Below are positions 11,851 to 25,985 of a DNA stretch of 64,000 nt, piece after piece. The notes beneath the pieces were generated by a model, which did no database searches, was not told the origin of the DNA, and worked only from the letters and a program-made list of their open reading frames with translations. How positions within the stretch are numbered: position 1 is the first letter of the stretch; every line of letters begins with the position of its first letter. A program made the position numbers and the translations under genes. The stretch comes from Blepharisma japonicum (Eukaryota > Ciliophora > Heterotrichea > Heterotrichida > Blepharismidae). The DNA is taken from positions 1-64,000 of the forward strand of contig CATKHK010000103.1 of NCBI GenBank assembly GCA_949751835.1. Direction: 5' to 3'.

Positions 11851-12989
11851 TATACTATTTATGCTTATCATATTTTATATGCCTAGATTACTCTAAGTTT
11901 AGCAACACAGATCCTCTAAATGAGTCTATTCGAGATCTTTTGTTCCTATATTGCTTTATCGTTTTTCCCTCCTTAAGAGTGAGTAGAAAAATCCTCGGCT
12001 CTTTAAGGTTATTTTGAAAATTATTAAATTATAGAGAATATCATCGATTAAGCATAATTTTAGATTTTATGAATTTTTTTCATAAATTATCAATCCTAAT
12101 GGGCATTCCTCTGCTTCACTTTTCATCAGGTACCATAGAACTTCCCATTATATAACGCTGACAATCTGCCCGATTACCTCGATTTTTTCTCTATTCACCG
12201 CATTTTTCCGAGGCTACCCTTCTTTTGAAAAACCTATGCTCCCTAAAATCCAAGATCAGGAGTCGTAACCTAAATTAGGACTCCCCATACTAGATATATA
12301 AAGACACACTGCAAAACTAAAAATTCTCAGATAATACAATTCGTGATAAACTAATTCTTGTAAAGAACTTATTCTGAAAGGATTATTTATTAAATTCTAA
12401 AATAAGTAACTCTCATTTAATATTGCAAAAGCGTTTCTTTATTTTATTAATTAACAACTGATGGTATGGAAGAAAGCAAATATTTAGCTGTAAGCATGCT
12501 TATGATTTTTTGAAGTCAGCGATCAAGTAATTTAATTTATTTATTATTTAAAGTAGTTTTACGATTCTAAAATTTTTATCAAATTTTTACAACTAATAAA
12601 TATTGCCTGGCCAATATTTAAAAGATTTTCGATAATTGATTGTACTTCTAATGCCAATAGTAAGAATCCCTATAAATAATAGATAAATTGCACTTTAAGC
12701 TTTATTTTATGTAAAATCTTAGCGGGAAATTTTGAAACTAATAATTGTCTCGCTTAAATGATTATCATCAGATCTGATTACACTAAATTAGTTATAAATA
12801 TTGAGTTATGAATTAAATGCTTCTTGATAGAATAATTCAGACTTATATAAATTGTTTTATTTCAAAATTACGCAATTTAAGGCCTTAATAGCCCTAGATA
12901 TTAATAGACGACTCGAATCATCTTAGAACTTGAGTAATATGCCTTTGAGATAGTCAATAATATTAAATAATAATTTGCATTGTAATTAA
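11851..12989. other. Spacer with a GC-richer island
   Basis: Mostly AT-rich. Within it 12100-12310 is clearly richer in G and C than its flanks. Short minus-strand frames there (MGSPNLGYDSWSWILGSIG; REKIEVIGQIVSVI) are interrupted and not recognised. No intact gene or tRNA seen. Confidence 0.55.
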
Positions 12990-15900
12990 ATGAAAATTAT
13001 ACTCTCCTTGCTCCTTATTTGCTCAGCTAATGCAGGATTGATTTCATCAGCAGGCTTTTCATTGAACCCATCTACAGTTCGCTCTTCAGCTACTTATTCG
13101 ATGAACTTTTTCCTATCATCTGCTACACCTGTTGACGCAAAAGTGACAATCGCTTTTCCATCTGACTTTGGAATATCAAATAATGCTAACTACCCTTGCA
13201 CTTTGAATAGAGGGGATAACATTGACTGTTCATCGGCATCATGCTCTGTTTCAAGCAATGTGTTGACAATAACCAATTTCTTTAGCCAAGGAGCAGTTGA
13301 TGCAGGCTCAACAGATGCTTTTTCTGTGACATTAAGTGGGATAACCAATCCAATTTCAACAACTAAAACCAATGCAATTATGATAACCACATATGACAGC
13401 AGCGGCAGTATAATTGACCAATCAAGCTCAGGTGATTCTTCCTGGATGGTTACAGCGACCGCGGCTTCTATGACTTCAGCTCAAATAACACCTACCTCAC
13501 AAGTAATAGGCGGGACAACTACTTGAACATTTACGTATACTCCTCAATATTCATCTCCCCAAGGCTCCACAATTTCTATCACCTTTCCTTACCAGAATTC
13601 CTACATTGGAGCAACAGGCTCTTCACTTAATTCTATAATAAGTACATCGACACCAACCTGTGCGTCTGTGAGTAATATAGCATCATCTCTTTCCTGCAGC
13701 TGATCCAGCTCAACAAATACACTTACTATTACAGGTGGCTTTCCATCAGCCTCAGCAACTGGGTCAGTTTCATTTACAGTCAGTTCGTGCTTGAATCCTC
13801 CAAGTCCATTAGCATTGTCAGGATTTGTATTTTATTTACTAAACTCAAGTGGTGGAACTTATGAGTATACCACATCCACAGTTTCTGTGACTGTCACAAC
13901 CCCCAATTCCATCTCAATTCTGGACTCATATATTTCAGCATCCACGAAAACTATAAGCTCGAGCACAACGATGTCAATCAGCTTTAGGCCGGCTAACCCA
14001 TTTGCAAATGGAGATATAGTTGAAATAACCTTTCCAAGCCAACTTTCTTATAGCACGACTGGCATGAATGTGATCGCAAAGCTAGGAATAGGCACTGCAA
14101 TTGGGGTAACACTCACCTGAACAAATTCCGGTTCTAATGTAATAAAGATAACAAATGGGTATACAGGTTATACACTTTCAGTTCAAGTCCAAGTTAGCTG
14201 CAGCACTGTGACTCTTCCAACTTCAACGCAGCCTACCGATCAGTTCAGTATTAGACATTTAACCTCAGCTGGCCTTGTTGTTGACTCTGGCACAGGAGGA
14301 AGATTTACTGCAACTGCTGGGACGATGCTTCAAGACGGCAGCAATGCTTGGATAACGGCCTCTGTTTATACAGTGGGGCTATCATCAATTTACTATTTTG
14401 ATTTTTTATTAGCCCACAGCTTGCCGTCTGGTGCAACCTTGTCAATAATCTTCCCATCGAGTGTGTCTATTTCATCAGCAGCTTCCAGCTCTTGTACTTA
14501 TATTATTTCAGGCATGACCAGCGCAAATTGTGTGGTTGCGTCAAAAATATTCAATGTTACAGATGGATTTCCAACTGGGGCATCTACAAAAGTAATCAAA
14601 GTTGGAATAGGCGGAGTTACAAATCCACTTACCACAGCTCCCACAAGCTCTTTTACAATCTCCTCATATACAGACAATACATTTCAATACATGATTGATA
14701 CCATCTCATCTGGGGTCACAATAACTTGCCAAGCTGCATCTTTGTCATCAGTTTTAGTCACCCCAACCTCTTTGATAACAGGAGATATAACAACATACAC
14801 TTTTACTGCAGTTACAACAACTCAAATCCCATCAGGCGGCTCTATGATAGTTACTTTTCCTACTGGCGTGTCAATAGAAAGCGGCAGCTTGACAAATGCT
14901 CAAAATTCATGTTCAAAAATTTCTGGGTTTAATACCAACAGCTTTTCTTGCACCTGCACAACAAGCAGTGTTACTATTGTTAATGGCTTTCAGTCAGGAG
15001 TCTTTAGCGCAGGAGGGACTTTGAGCTTTTCACTTGGCTATATTACTAACCCACCTTCAACCAAAAAGGCCCAGTCGTTTGCTGTAACCACTTATGATGG
15101 GTCTTCTTATGCCATAGACACTTTGAGTTCAGGAATTTATGTTCTAATGACAACTGCAAATACATTGCAAGCGACTATTACTCCTACTTCCCTTGTTAAC
15201 GGAGCTTCAACATCATATACAATTTCTATCACAATAAAAAATCCAACAAACACAGGGGTCGTTGTAAATGTCATTCCCCCATCCCAGGTAACTTTTCCAT
15301 CAAGCCCCGCTTGTGCTTCATCAAGCAGCACCGTCACAAGTATCAATAGTTGCACGAAAAGTGGAAGTGGAATATTGGCTTCTTTAAAATTAGCCAGCGA
15401 TCCTTCGTCGAGCGGAACAGTGTTGACATTCACGATAGCGTCAGTTACGAATCCTCCTTCGACCGAAATCACACCCACATTTGAAGTTTATACCTTGACC
15501 AGCGATGGATATTCCATTGATAAGCAAGAGTCAGGCATCACAGTTCAGACAACTACCGCAGCTTCTATTACAGATATGATTATCAGTGCAGGAGACTCGA
15601 AGATTACGGCCACAACATCTTATACAATTAGCTATGCCCCGATTAACATTCACCCAACAGGCACCACTATTACAGTCATTGTCCCTTCAGACTTCACGCT
15701 TAGCTCATCTACTTGCACTGCAGGCTCAAGCTTAAGCAACGATTTTCAATGCGTGGCTAGCGGAAACACAATCATCACCAGTGGAGGGTTTTCAACCGCA
15801 ATAACTTCTTCAAGTAGGGTCACGTTCACAATAACAGGCATCATCAACCCAAATTCTCAGAGTTCGACTTCAGCATGGTCAATAACGTCAAAGATAGGGA

Positions 15901-18900
15901 GCTACCTTATTGATACCAGTAACTCGGTCACTTCCACTTTCACCTGCACTTTGCCTTGTAAAGCTTGCCAGAGTTCACCAACTTACTGCACTGCTTGCGA
16001 TACTACTTCCTTATATCCTTACCTTTACAGCAATACATGTAATTCAGCCTGCCAAAGCGGATATTATGATGATATTACTACTCCAGCCAAAAGCTGCGTT
16101 ATCTGCGACACTAATTGCAATACTTGTCAAGACTATTCAATTTACTGTCTTACATGCAAAACCTCGAGCTCTTATCCTTACTTCTATAATAATACCTGTG
16201 TTACTAACTGCCCTTCTGGCACTGCTCCAGATTCAGGGTCTTGTGTTAACTGTGAGTCACCTTGCAAGCTCTGCAGTGCTACCAAAGACACTTGCACGTC
16301 ATGCGTTACCAGTTACTTTCTATATGGAACAACTTGCACTACTAAATGCCCAGATGGATATGTAGGAGTCGGAAGTGACTGCACTCCTTGTAGTGGATGT
16401 GCTACATGCTCAGGAACTACAACAACTTGTACAAGTTGTGGAACTGGGCTGTTTCTTTATAAACCGACAGCAACATGCACGAGCACTTGCCCAGCGTTAC
16501 TCTATGTACCTGGAAATGGGGTATGCAATGAATGCAACTCCACTTGTGCAACTTGCTCTGGGACAGTTGATACATGCAAAAGCTGCTGGAACGGATATAA
16601 ACTCTATGGTAATACTTGTGTAACTTCATGCCCTGCAGATATCACTGTTGATAATGGAAGCTCCTGCACACCATGTAGTTCGAGCTGTGCTAAATGCTCC
16701 TCAACTGACATAAATGTTTGTACAGCATGTGTTAGTCCATACCCACTTTTGCAAGATGGTGCTTGCGTTGATGCTTGTTCCGGAGGCTATATATTATCAG
16801 GAACAAGCTGCTTAAAATGCAATTCTGCCTGCTATGCTTGCTCACTTACGACGGCAAACTGTACCTCATGTCCAACCAATACTTATTTGTATAATAACTG
16901 ATGCTATAGCTCATGTCCTAACGGATATACCCCAACTTTGGGAGTTTGTGTCCTTATAACGAACTCTGAAAATTGTGCTCCTAGTTGCACTCCTTCAATG
17001 GTTGAAAATGCAAGCTGCGAAACAGTTTGCAATGTTGCAGCCTGCTTATACGACAACGGAATGTGCAACCAAGGAACTACAACATGCCCTTCTGGGTCTT
17101 ATTTGGATGTAAACGTATGCAAATCTTGCTCTTATCCTTGCAACTCTTGTACAGGACCAGCGACATGCACAAATTGTGCGATTAGCAGCACAACTGGGTC
17201 GACTTTACTTTATTACAATGGCTACTGTTATGATAATTGCCCAGCTGGGACTCTTTCAAATGGGCTGACTTGCACTGATTGCAATATTAAGTGTTCAAGC
17301 TGCCAAGGGACTGTTGACACATGTTTGACCTGCAGCTCAGGATATCTTTACAATAATGATTGTCTTTCAAATTGCCCAGCAGATACGACAGTTCTAAGCA
17401 GCTCGCAGTGCTTGGACTGCAATTCAAACTGTCTATATTGCTCAGGATTAACTACAACTTGCACTAAGTGCTCAAATGATAAAGTTTTACAGGGGTCAGC
17501 TTGTATGCTGAACTGCTTTTCAGGATGAACTGCAATCTCATCAACTTGCGTTCAATGTTCAGGATGTAGCGAATGCTCAGGTTCAGCAACTACCTGCACA
17601 GCATGTGACTCGTCTCTCTACCTCTACAACTCCCAGTGTGTTTCAAAATGCCCTGATGGAACTTATGCGTATGGAAATGTTTGTAACGATTGCGATACTT
17701 CATGTGTCACCTGTGCAGCCGCTGGAAGCTGCTTGACCTGCACAGCTGATACTGTTAAATATGGGACTTTGTGCTTAACTTCCTGCCCAAGTAGCTATGT
17801 AAACTCTTCAGGGACATGCACTCTTATAAACATTCCTGCAGACTGTGTTACTGGATGCACAACAACATTATTGGCCAATAGCGTGTGTGACTCTGCCTGC
17901 TTTTATAAGGAATGCAACTATGATAATGGCTATTGCTTAAATAGTGGAGTGTGTGCTGCAGGGCAGTATTATAACGGCACTGATTGTGAGAGTTGCTCCT
18001 ATCCTTGTCTTACTTGCAACTCAACATCAACTTGCGTATCTTGCACGACCTCAAAAGTAAACACAGGAGTGACTATGTTTTACTATATGAATTATTGCTA
18101 TGATACTTGTCCTCCTCGCACAATGCAAGTTGGCCTTATCTGTGAGGATTGCGATAGCAGCTGCTTGTCTTGCTATGGAAGCACAAGCACTTGTATTTCA
18201 TGTGATGCAGGAAAATTCTTGTATCAAGGGACATGTGTGAATGACTGCCCAGCAGATATAACAATTAAAGCAGGAACTGTTTGCAACTTATGCAGTCTAA
18301 ATTGTGCAACTTGCGCAGGGTATTATGATACTTGTACATCATGCAGTGCTGGAAAAGTAGTCCAGACTGGTAAATGCCAGGTCAGCTGTGACACCGGATA
18401 TACAGTAACTGAGAGCTCACCAGCAACCTGTCTGGCATGCACCGGAGGATGCACGACATGTAGCGTCCAAACTTATTATTGCACCTCTTGTCCTGCGGGT
18501 CAATATCTGCAAGGGAACTCTTGTGTTTCTTCATGTACTGCTGGAACTTATTTATTAGTAGGTAGCACTTGTCTTCCTTGCACGAGTCCTTGCGCGACCT
18601 GTGAAAACCTTGTAACGACTTGCAAAACTTGCATTTCTGGCTATTCATTATATTCTAGCGCTTGCTGAAATCCATGTCCAACTGGCTATGAGTCCATTTC
18701 TGGTATATGCACTCAAGAGTGTGCTGAAGGCTGTACCCAAACTTTGCTTAACAATGCCGTTTGCGACGCTGTCTGCAATACAGCAGCCTGTGTTCAAGAC
18801 AATGGGCACTGCGTTCAAAATGTGACTTGTGTAAATGGTCAGTATCAGTCAGGAAATACTTGTCTGAGTTGTGTTTATCCATGCAATAACTGTCAATCAG

Positions 18901-21900
18901 CTGCTTTTTGTACTTCTTGTCAGATTAGCTCAACAACAAGTCTTCAACTATATCTCTATCAAGGAAATTGCTATGACTCATGCCCAATAAAAACATACCA
19001 GAACGGCCTTATTTGTTCTGATTGCCCCTCTAATTGTGACCATTGCTCGAGCTCAACAGTATGCACAACCTGTTCTGGGACTTATGTGGTATATAATGGA
19101 GGATGCGTTACAAATTGCCCAAACCAGTGGACAGCTACAACAGCCCAACCAACTATATGCAGCCAATGCTCAGCTTCTTGTGACCAATGCTCTGGATCCA
19201 CTACCTATTGTACTTCCTGTAATGCTGGTTATATACTGACAGCCTCAAATACTTGCATAAGTTCATGTGCTGATGGGACTACACTAGTTGGCTCAGCATG
19301 CCAAACTTGTACTTCTCCTTGCGTGAATTGCAACGGCGCTGTGACCAGCTGTACTTCATGCATCACTGGCTTAGTGCTGCAGGGGAGCTCTTGTGTGACA
19401 TGCACTTCTCCTTGTAAAACCTGCTCTGGACTCCCAACTTATTGCCTTGATTGTGTTGAAGAATATTTTCTGTCAGGAACAACCTGCTTGCCTTGCAATG
19501 CGAATTGCAATACTTGCTCTAGCTATTCATATCAATGCACGTCTTGCGCGAGCGGAAAGTTTCTATCAGGAACTAGTTGTTTAACTTGTGATTCAACCTG
19601 TTTAACTTGCCTTGGAACCTCAACTACCTGCACAACTTGCAGCGCCACGAAATTCTTAGATTCTGGAAAATGCTGATCTTGCGATACCTCATGCTTGACC
19701 TGCGATACAACATATAATCATTGCACATCTTGCAATCCTCATTACTACCTCACTTCAAGTTATACATGTCTAGTGTGCGATTCTAGTTGTGATGGATGCT
19801 CTGGGTCTGCTACATTTTGTACAAGCTGCGTCTCTCCTTCAATTCTCCTCAACAACCAGTGTGGAACATGCAGCTCCTCTTGCGCGACCTGTGTGACTGA
19901 TTTCAATACCTGTGCTACTTGCTCAACTGGGAAAACTTTAATAAGCGGAAAGTGTGATACCTGTAAAACAGACTGCTTGACCTGCGTTACTGACTTTAAT
20001 ACCTGTGCCACTTGTCCAGCTGGGAAGTTTCTAGTAAGTGGAAGCTGTGTAGGATGCTCCTCAGAATGCGCAACCTGTCAAGGATCCAATACATACTGCA
20101 CTTCTTGCAATGCACCACTTGCGCTTATAAATAACAGTTGCCAAGTTTGTGATTCGACTTGCTTGACATGCAGTGGAACTACAAGTACTTGCACTACATG
20201 CCCCTATGGACTGAATTTGTTTGGGTCAGCATGCCTTGCTTGCACATCTAACTGCAAAACTTGTTCGGGAACTCAATCATCGTGCACATCGTGCGATGAT
20301 AACTATTATTTGTCAACCGCCCAGTGCCTACAGTGCAATGTCAATTGCTTGACTTGCTCAATATCAGCTTCAAACTGCTTAACTTGTGCTCCAGGATACA
20401 GCCTTATAGATGGCCTTTGCAAACAAATATGCAGCGATGGCTACTACCTGAGTGGGCTGACTTGCTATGCCTGCGATAATAACTGCAAGACATGTGTTGG
20501 TGTAGCTACATCATGCACTTCCTGCTACTCAGGGTTTATCTACAACAGCGCTTGTGTAACATCATGCTCAATTGGAACCTTTTACTCATCAGCCATATCC
20601 ACATGTGACAGCTGTTACTCTCTTTGCAAAGAATGCCAAACTTCAAGTACCCACTGCATTTCCTGCAATACAGGATACTCACTTTCGGATAGTAACACAT
20701 GCAATTTGATTTGTGGGGCTGGAACTTACTATGATGGCTCTCAATGCAAGACATGCTCTACGAACTGTGCGACTTGTAGTGGATCTCCTACATACTGCAC
20801 AAGCTGCTCCTATGCCAACCAAACGCTTACTTCTTCAGGATTTTGCCAAACTCCTTGCGGCATTGGATATATTCAGTTGGTAGCGAACGGAGATTGTGTA
20901 AAGTGTGATTCTTCGTGCTATAATTGTACTGGTACAACGCTTTACTGCACTGCATGTGCAGATACTACAAAATATTTGTATAAGGGAGTATGCTATACCA
21001 CTTGTCCGTCACCAACGACTGTAGTATCTGGAAGTACCTGCGTTGACTGCACTTCTCCATGCTCGACCTGTCAAACAACTCCAATTTATTGCCTAAGCTG
21101 TGTCTCTTCTTATTATTTATACCAAAATACTTGCTCAAAAAACTGTCCGACAAATTACACGCCAGCAACTGTGAGTGGAACAGGGGTGTGCTTGCCTCCT
21201 TGCGATCCAGGCTATGTGGCTCCATCATCAGATGGGAACTGTGTTCTGTGTGATACTGCCTGCAAGACCTGCAGTGTAACAACAACTAACTGCACGGCTT
21301 GCACAGACAGCACTAAATATCTATACAGTGGGGAGTGCTTAACAACTTGCCCATCTCTTATTACAGTTGCAATTGGAAGTGTCTGTAAGGATTGCACGCT
21401 GCCTTGCCTCACCTGCTCGACAACAGTCACAAACTGCTTAAGCTGCATATCTACAAACTATCTTTACCAGGGCACATGCTCAACATCATGCCCAGATGGC
21501 TATACAAAGGGCACTCAAAATGGGTCTGGGGTGTGTTTGGAGCCTTGCACTACAGGATATATCAGGGAGACTCCAAATGGAAATTGTGTTCAGTGCAATT
21601 CCGCCTGTACAAGCTGCTATGGGACCATAACGAACTGCACTGCGTGTGCTGATAGCTCGAAATATCTCTATGGAGGATCATGCGTCTCAACTTGTCCTAC
21701 AAATACAACAGTTGCTATTGGTACAAAATGCGAGGCTTGCTCTTCACCTTGTCTAACATGCAAATCGACTATCTACTCCTGCTTGAGCTGCATAGCGGGA
21801 TATTATTTGTACCAAAGCACTTGTGTGCAAAATTGTCCTTCTGGCTATACAGCCAGCACTGTTTCGGGATTAGGGGTTTGCTTAGCCGCATGCCCGTCTG

Positions 21901-24900
21901 GAAAAGTTCGAAACCCAGATACTGGAAATTGCGATACATGTGATACAGAATGTAAAACTTGCTCAGGCACTTCGAGCTATTGTACTGCATGCTCTGATAG
22001 TACAATGTATCTTTATCAAGGGACTTGTGTTTCTTCTTGTCCAGCAGATATAACAATAACTCTTGGAAATACGTGTGTGAGCTGCGATTCCACATGTCTT
22101 ACTTGCAGCACATCAACAACATATTGCACATCCTGTAACGGAAGCAAATATCTCTACTCAGGATTGTGCTATGATTCCTGCCCTAAGAATATAACTGTGG
22201 CAGAAGCCAAAACATGCGTGGCTTGCACATCACCTTGCCAGAACTGTACATCAACCGCAACTAATTGCATAAGCTGCATCAGCAACTATTATCTATATCA
22301 AAGCACTTGCGTTCTAGACTGTCCTCTAGGGTATAATAAGGAAGGATCATCATGCGTAGAATGTCCCAATTTGGATTGCACTAACGGGACGAACTCCACA
22401 AATAGTTCGAGTTCCTCAACTTTCACAGGAGGTCCTGTGCCTTTCCCATTCAGTGGCTTCACAGTAATTTCAGGAGGCATTCTAGTTGTTACTAAGCTAA
22501 CAGCATCAGGAGTTAGTTTGGTGAATTCAATTATTTCAACGTGGTCGATAAGTGCAGCTGCTTCATGGATTTTCCTAGGAGCATTCATTTTCACTAATGG
22601 CGGAGACTCTCCATCACGGCGTCTTCTAGCAATTGATCCTACTTCTGGCAGTCTTATGGTCTCAATTGTCCTACTCCTAATAATAGGTGCCCTAGCCTTC
22701 CACTATATCTGCAATTTTTCATTTATAGCACAATTCTTTGCAAAACCATGCAGAAAAGACCCTGCATTCAAATATTGGAGAAAAAAGCACAAATATTCAT
22801 TTTGGTCGATTTCTACTTGTGCTGCTTTTATCTCCTTCCATTCAATAAGGCTACTATATAGTGGGATGTGCAACAGTTTAAGTTTCAAGGCAATGTTTGA
22901 CAATAAAGGAAAAGTATATAAGCCTCTCATCAAATTTGGCTACGTAAGTCTTTTATGTACTTCTATACCACTAATCATTGCTCAAGGCTTGCTTTTAGGA
23001 CACTATAGCCTTGATGAGTGGATGTGAATGTTCTCATTAGACTCCTTGATCGTCACAATTTTACTTGCAATCCTGATATTCTGGGATATAAAGAGCATGG
23101 AAAAAGACTTACTCAGACATGAATGGGAAAAAGAACTAGGCCCACTTGACAAGTTAGAAGGCCAAAGCTTGGTAAACCCGAACAATACAATTACAGAACT
23201 CATGCAGATCTTCCCAGTTGACTTCTCTGGAATTCTTCCTCAAAAAATAACACCTATTAAAAGAAAGAAACTTAAGTATAAATCCAAATCAACGCAGCCT
23301 TCAAGAGCTAGTTCTCCGGTGTCTGAAAGACTATATCACAGAAAAAATTCGTTTCCTTTGCTTGAAAAAGATGGTGTGGAAGTGGATTTAGATTTCTTAA
23401 GAAAAGACACTTTGCCAAAGATCTTGGATGAGCCTATTGATGAGTCAAATCTTTTGGATAAACTTAGGGAAAATTCTTTGCTGAATGCAAATGACATCAC
23501 TGTGGTTCCAGAAGAGGACACGAAAGGAGAATTCGAAAAATCGAAAAAGGAGTACAAAATCCCTGTTTATCGGCCTACAGAGCAAAACTATGTACCATTG
23601 AATTTCAACCCAAGGACTGAAGAATGGACTGAATTAGTTGCTTATACAGAGAGAGGCTCAGAGCCTGAAGAAACCGAACCTAACCTTGAAGATCAAGAAA
23701 TCTTGATAGAAGAAGAAAAAGTCCCTGAAACTATGGCTCCTCCTCCTACTCCTCCACCTCCTCCAGAATCCCCCTCAAAGTCTCCTAACCATTATGGCAC
23801 AATTGAAGCCGAGCAAGAACTTGACTTTGATAAAGCCTTCGCTGACTCCAATGACCCTGAAATTGTAAGTGTCCCTCACAAGCCCACCGGAGGCAGAGTG
23901 CGAGTACGAAAAGACTTCAAAGGAGCCAGAATTGTTGACCTAGAAAACAAAGTCATTGATAGTGCCCCACCCATTGATCCTGCCAAATACGACATTCCTA
24001 AAACTATTGTCGATGAAAATGACGTCAGGTACGCTACATTGGTCACCCACTCTGGAGAAAAAGTTAGAGTGCACCGTAACTTCAGGGGGGCGAGAATTGT
24101 GGATTTGGAGAAAAAGGTCAACCACCCTCACGCATATTTGATTGGCCAGAGCGTGAAAAATGAAAGCGATTTCCAGTTCAACAATGCTTATCCTGACCCT
24201 GAAGACCCTGAAGTTGTAGTTGTCATGCATAATGAGACCGGAGAAGATGTGAAGGTTAGGAAAACTTTCCATGGCGCTGCTATGGTTGATGAGCATGGAA
24301 ATTTGATTCCTAACCAGCCTTTGATTGATAGAAATGACTATGATATTGGAAAAACAATTGTTGATAAAGAAGATGTCCATATAGCTACTCTCTCACATAA
24401 GAAAACCAATGCAAGAGTCAAAGTTCGTAGAGATTTCAGAGGAGCCAAAATTATTGACTTGGAACGCAAAGCTGAGCTACCTATTGGCCGGCATAATATT
24501 TTCTCTAAAAATGAACCTGAGCCTCTTTCTCCAAATGGAAGTGACCTGGACTTCAAAATTCTAGACCGAGGCTGGATGAGTCCTGCACATCCTGATGAAA
24601 GCTCTTTCGATTACAGCAGAAAGCCACCACGTCCTCAGCGAACTCTGAACTTTGGAGGTCCTAGAGAAGAGAATCCAGAGAGGAAGAATCTTGAAACCCT
24701 TGCAGAAATCATCCAGCAGGAAGAGAAAAAAGGCTCGAGAAGTGACCGAAAGATATTTACGAATGACTATAAAAACCAGATAGAAAGTGAAGGGGATGAG
24801 CCTTCGTTTGATTCCTTTGGGAATGAATTTATGATGCCAATTTCTCACAATTTAGACTTGGAGTACCCAATCCCTCCTGATTATGACTTTACAAATCCAG

Positions 24901-25229
24901 GAATGCTAGAAATGAATGAGTCTGTGTCATCAATTAATAGCAGAAACCCGAGGAGAAGAAGAAGGTTTAAGAAAAAGCAGCAAGGCCCAGTGTCATCTCG
25001 TATGAGGCAGATGGAAGAAATTTATCTTCAAAGGTTGGAGCCTGGGCCTAGAAGAGAGCCTAGACCAATGTTTAAAGAAGATATTGACGAGCCAGAATTT
25101 GAGCAGTGGGATCGGCCGGATTCTGGGATTGAAAGAGCTAGAGGAAGTGAAAGGACTTTATCCTCAGCTGGTGATGAAATTGTAAGAGGTGCTAGAAGAC
25201 TTCAGTATCCTCAGAGAAGAGATCTTTAA
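12990..25229 (+). CDS. Giant Cys-rich surface protein with LNR modules and membrane-anchored tail
   Basis: One frame of 4079 codons with no intron needed. In-frame TGA (Trp) occurs at 13524, 14118, 16899, 17526, 18666, 19674 and 23025 among others. Residues 1-16 are a signal peptide (MKIILSLLLICSANAG). Residues 17 to about 985 are Ser/Thr-rich beta-type repeats of roughly 120 residues marked by FP.. and ..ITNP. Residues 988-3130 are a very long furin-like, growth-factor-receptor-type Cys-rich array (C..C...C..C..CP.G). Three Notch-type LNR modules interrupt it, near residues 1327, 1617 and 1910 (C.....C, then DNG.C). Residues 3150-3370 hold about five hydrophobic segments. The tail (about 700 residues) has a proline run and four copies of an RVRVRKDFKGARIVDLE-like unit. 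It is probably a cell-surface or extrusome-type protein; ligand unknown. Confidence 0.9.
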
Positions 25230-25383
25230 TATTCAATAAAATTCTTATAAAATCTACTAATAACATCATAATTTATCTTATTTTAATAAAAAACTCAGCT
25301 CTGCAGCCTTTATAATTACTTAGATTATTAAAGATTTCTTTAAATTTCCAGTCATTACTTAGACTTCTATTCCTTAAGACTTT

Positions 25384-25803
25384 CTAATTGTAAGAAAAAG
25401 CATAAAGCACAGTCCATACACAGGCGGCAACTGGAAGAGCTCTAAGCTTGAGGTAGCTTGGCCATGACTCGCTCTTGAAATAAATATAATTCCTGACAAT
25501 ATTAGAGTTGTACCACTTGGCCATAGACCACATAGAAGCATAGAGAAGTATGCTGTAGGATCCAACGACAACCAAGGAGCGTGCTTCCCCTTCTTTGATC
25601 TTTCTCTCTTCTTCGTGGCTTAAATAAGTTGGCTCTGGCTCAAACCCTAATAGAGGTCTTTGCCAGATTGGAGTTGGAATTATCTGTCTGACGCGAATAT
25701 TGTTGAGATCCTCTGGAAGAGTGGATTGATAACTCTTTACTTCATCCCTGGGCAAGTATTGGACATATGGCCATTCATACTTCAAAGGAATTTGAGACGA
25801 CAT
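25384..25803 (-). CDS. Small membrane protein, unknown function
   Basis: 139 residues from the ATG giving MSSQIPLKYEW to TAG at 25384. An in-frame ATG 18 bases upstream (MNLIYKM) is possible but less likely. A hydrophilic N-terminal half with aromatic and proline residues is followed by two hydrophobic segments (SLVVVGSYSILLYASMW and ALPVAACVWTVLYAFSY) separated by a short basic loop. It could be an organelle membrane subunit such as a mitochondrial complex accessory protein, but I recognise no family. It is convergent with the giant gene. Confidence 0.7.
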   Translation of the reverse strand: MSSQIPLKYEWPYVQYLPRDEVKSYQSTLPEDLNNIRVRQIIPTPIWQRPLLGFEPEPTYLSHEEERKIKEGEARSLVVVGSYSILLYASMWSMAKWYNSNIVRNYIYFKSESWPSYLKLRALPVAACVWTVLYAFSYN

Positions 25804-25985
25804 TTTATAAATTAAATTCACATCTCCAATCTTATTTGAATCGAATCCATTGTTATTATTTAAAAAAGATTCATGCTACTTGCAATTTACTTTAGTGAAA
25901 TAAATTTGGCTGCAATTGTTGATGCAAATTTAAAAGATTCAAAATTTCTGTAGTCTACAATGAAAATTAAAGGTAAAATATTAAA

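Noticed and set aside
15137-21448. Minus-strand and other-phase frames within the giant gene
   Set aside because: The plus frame is continuous for 4079 codons with a coherent domain order; the others are shadows.
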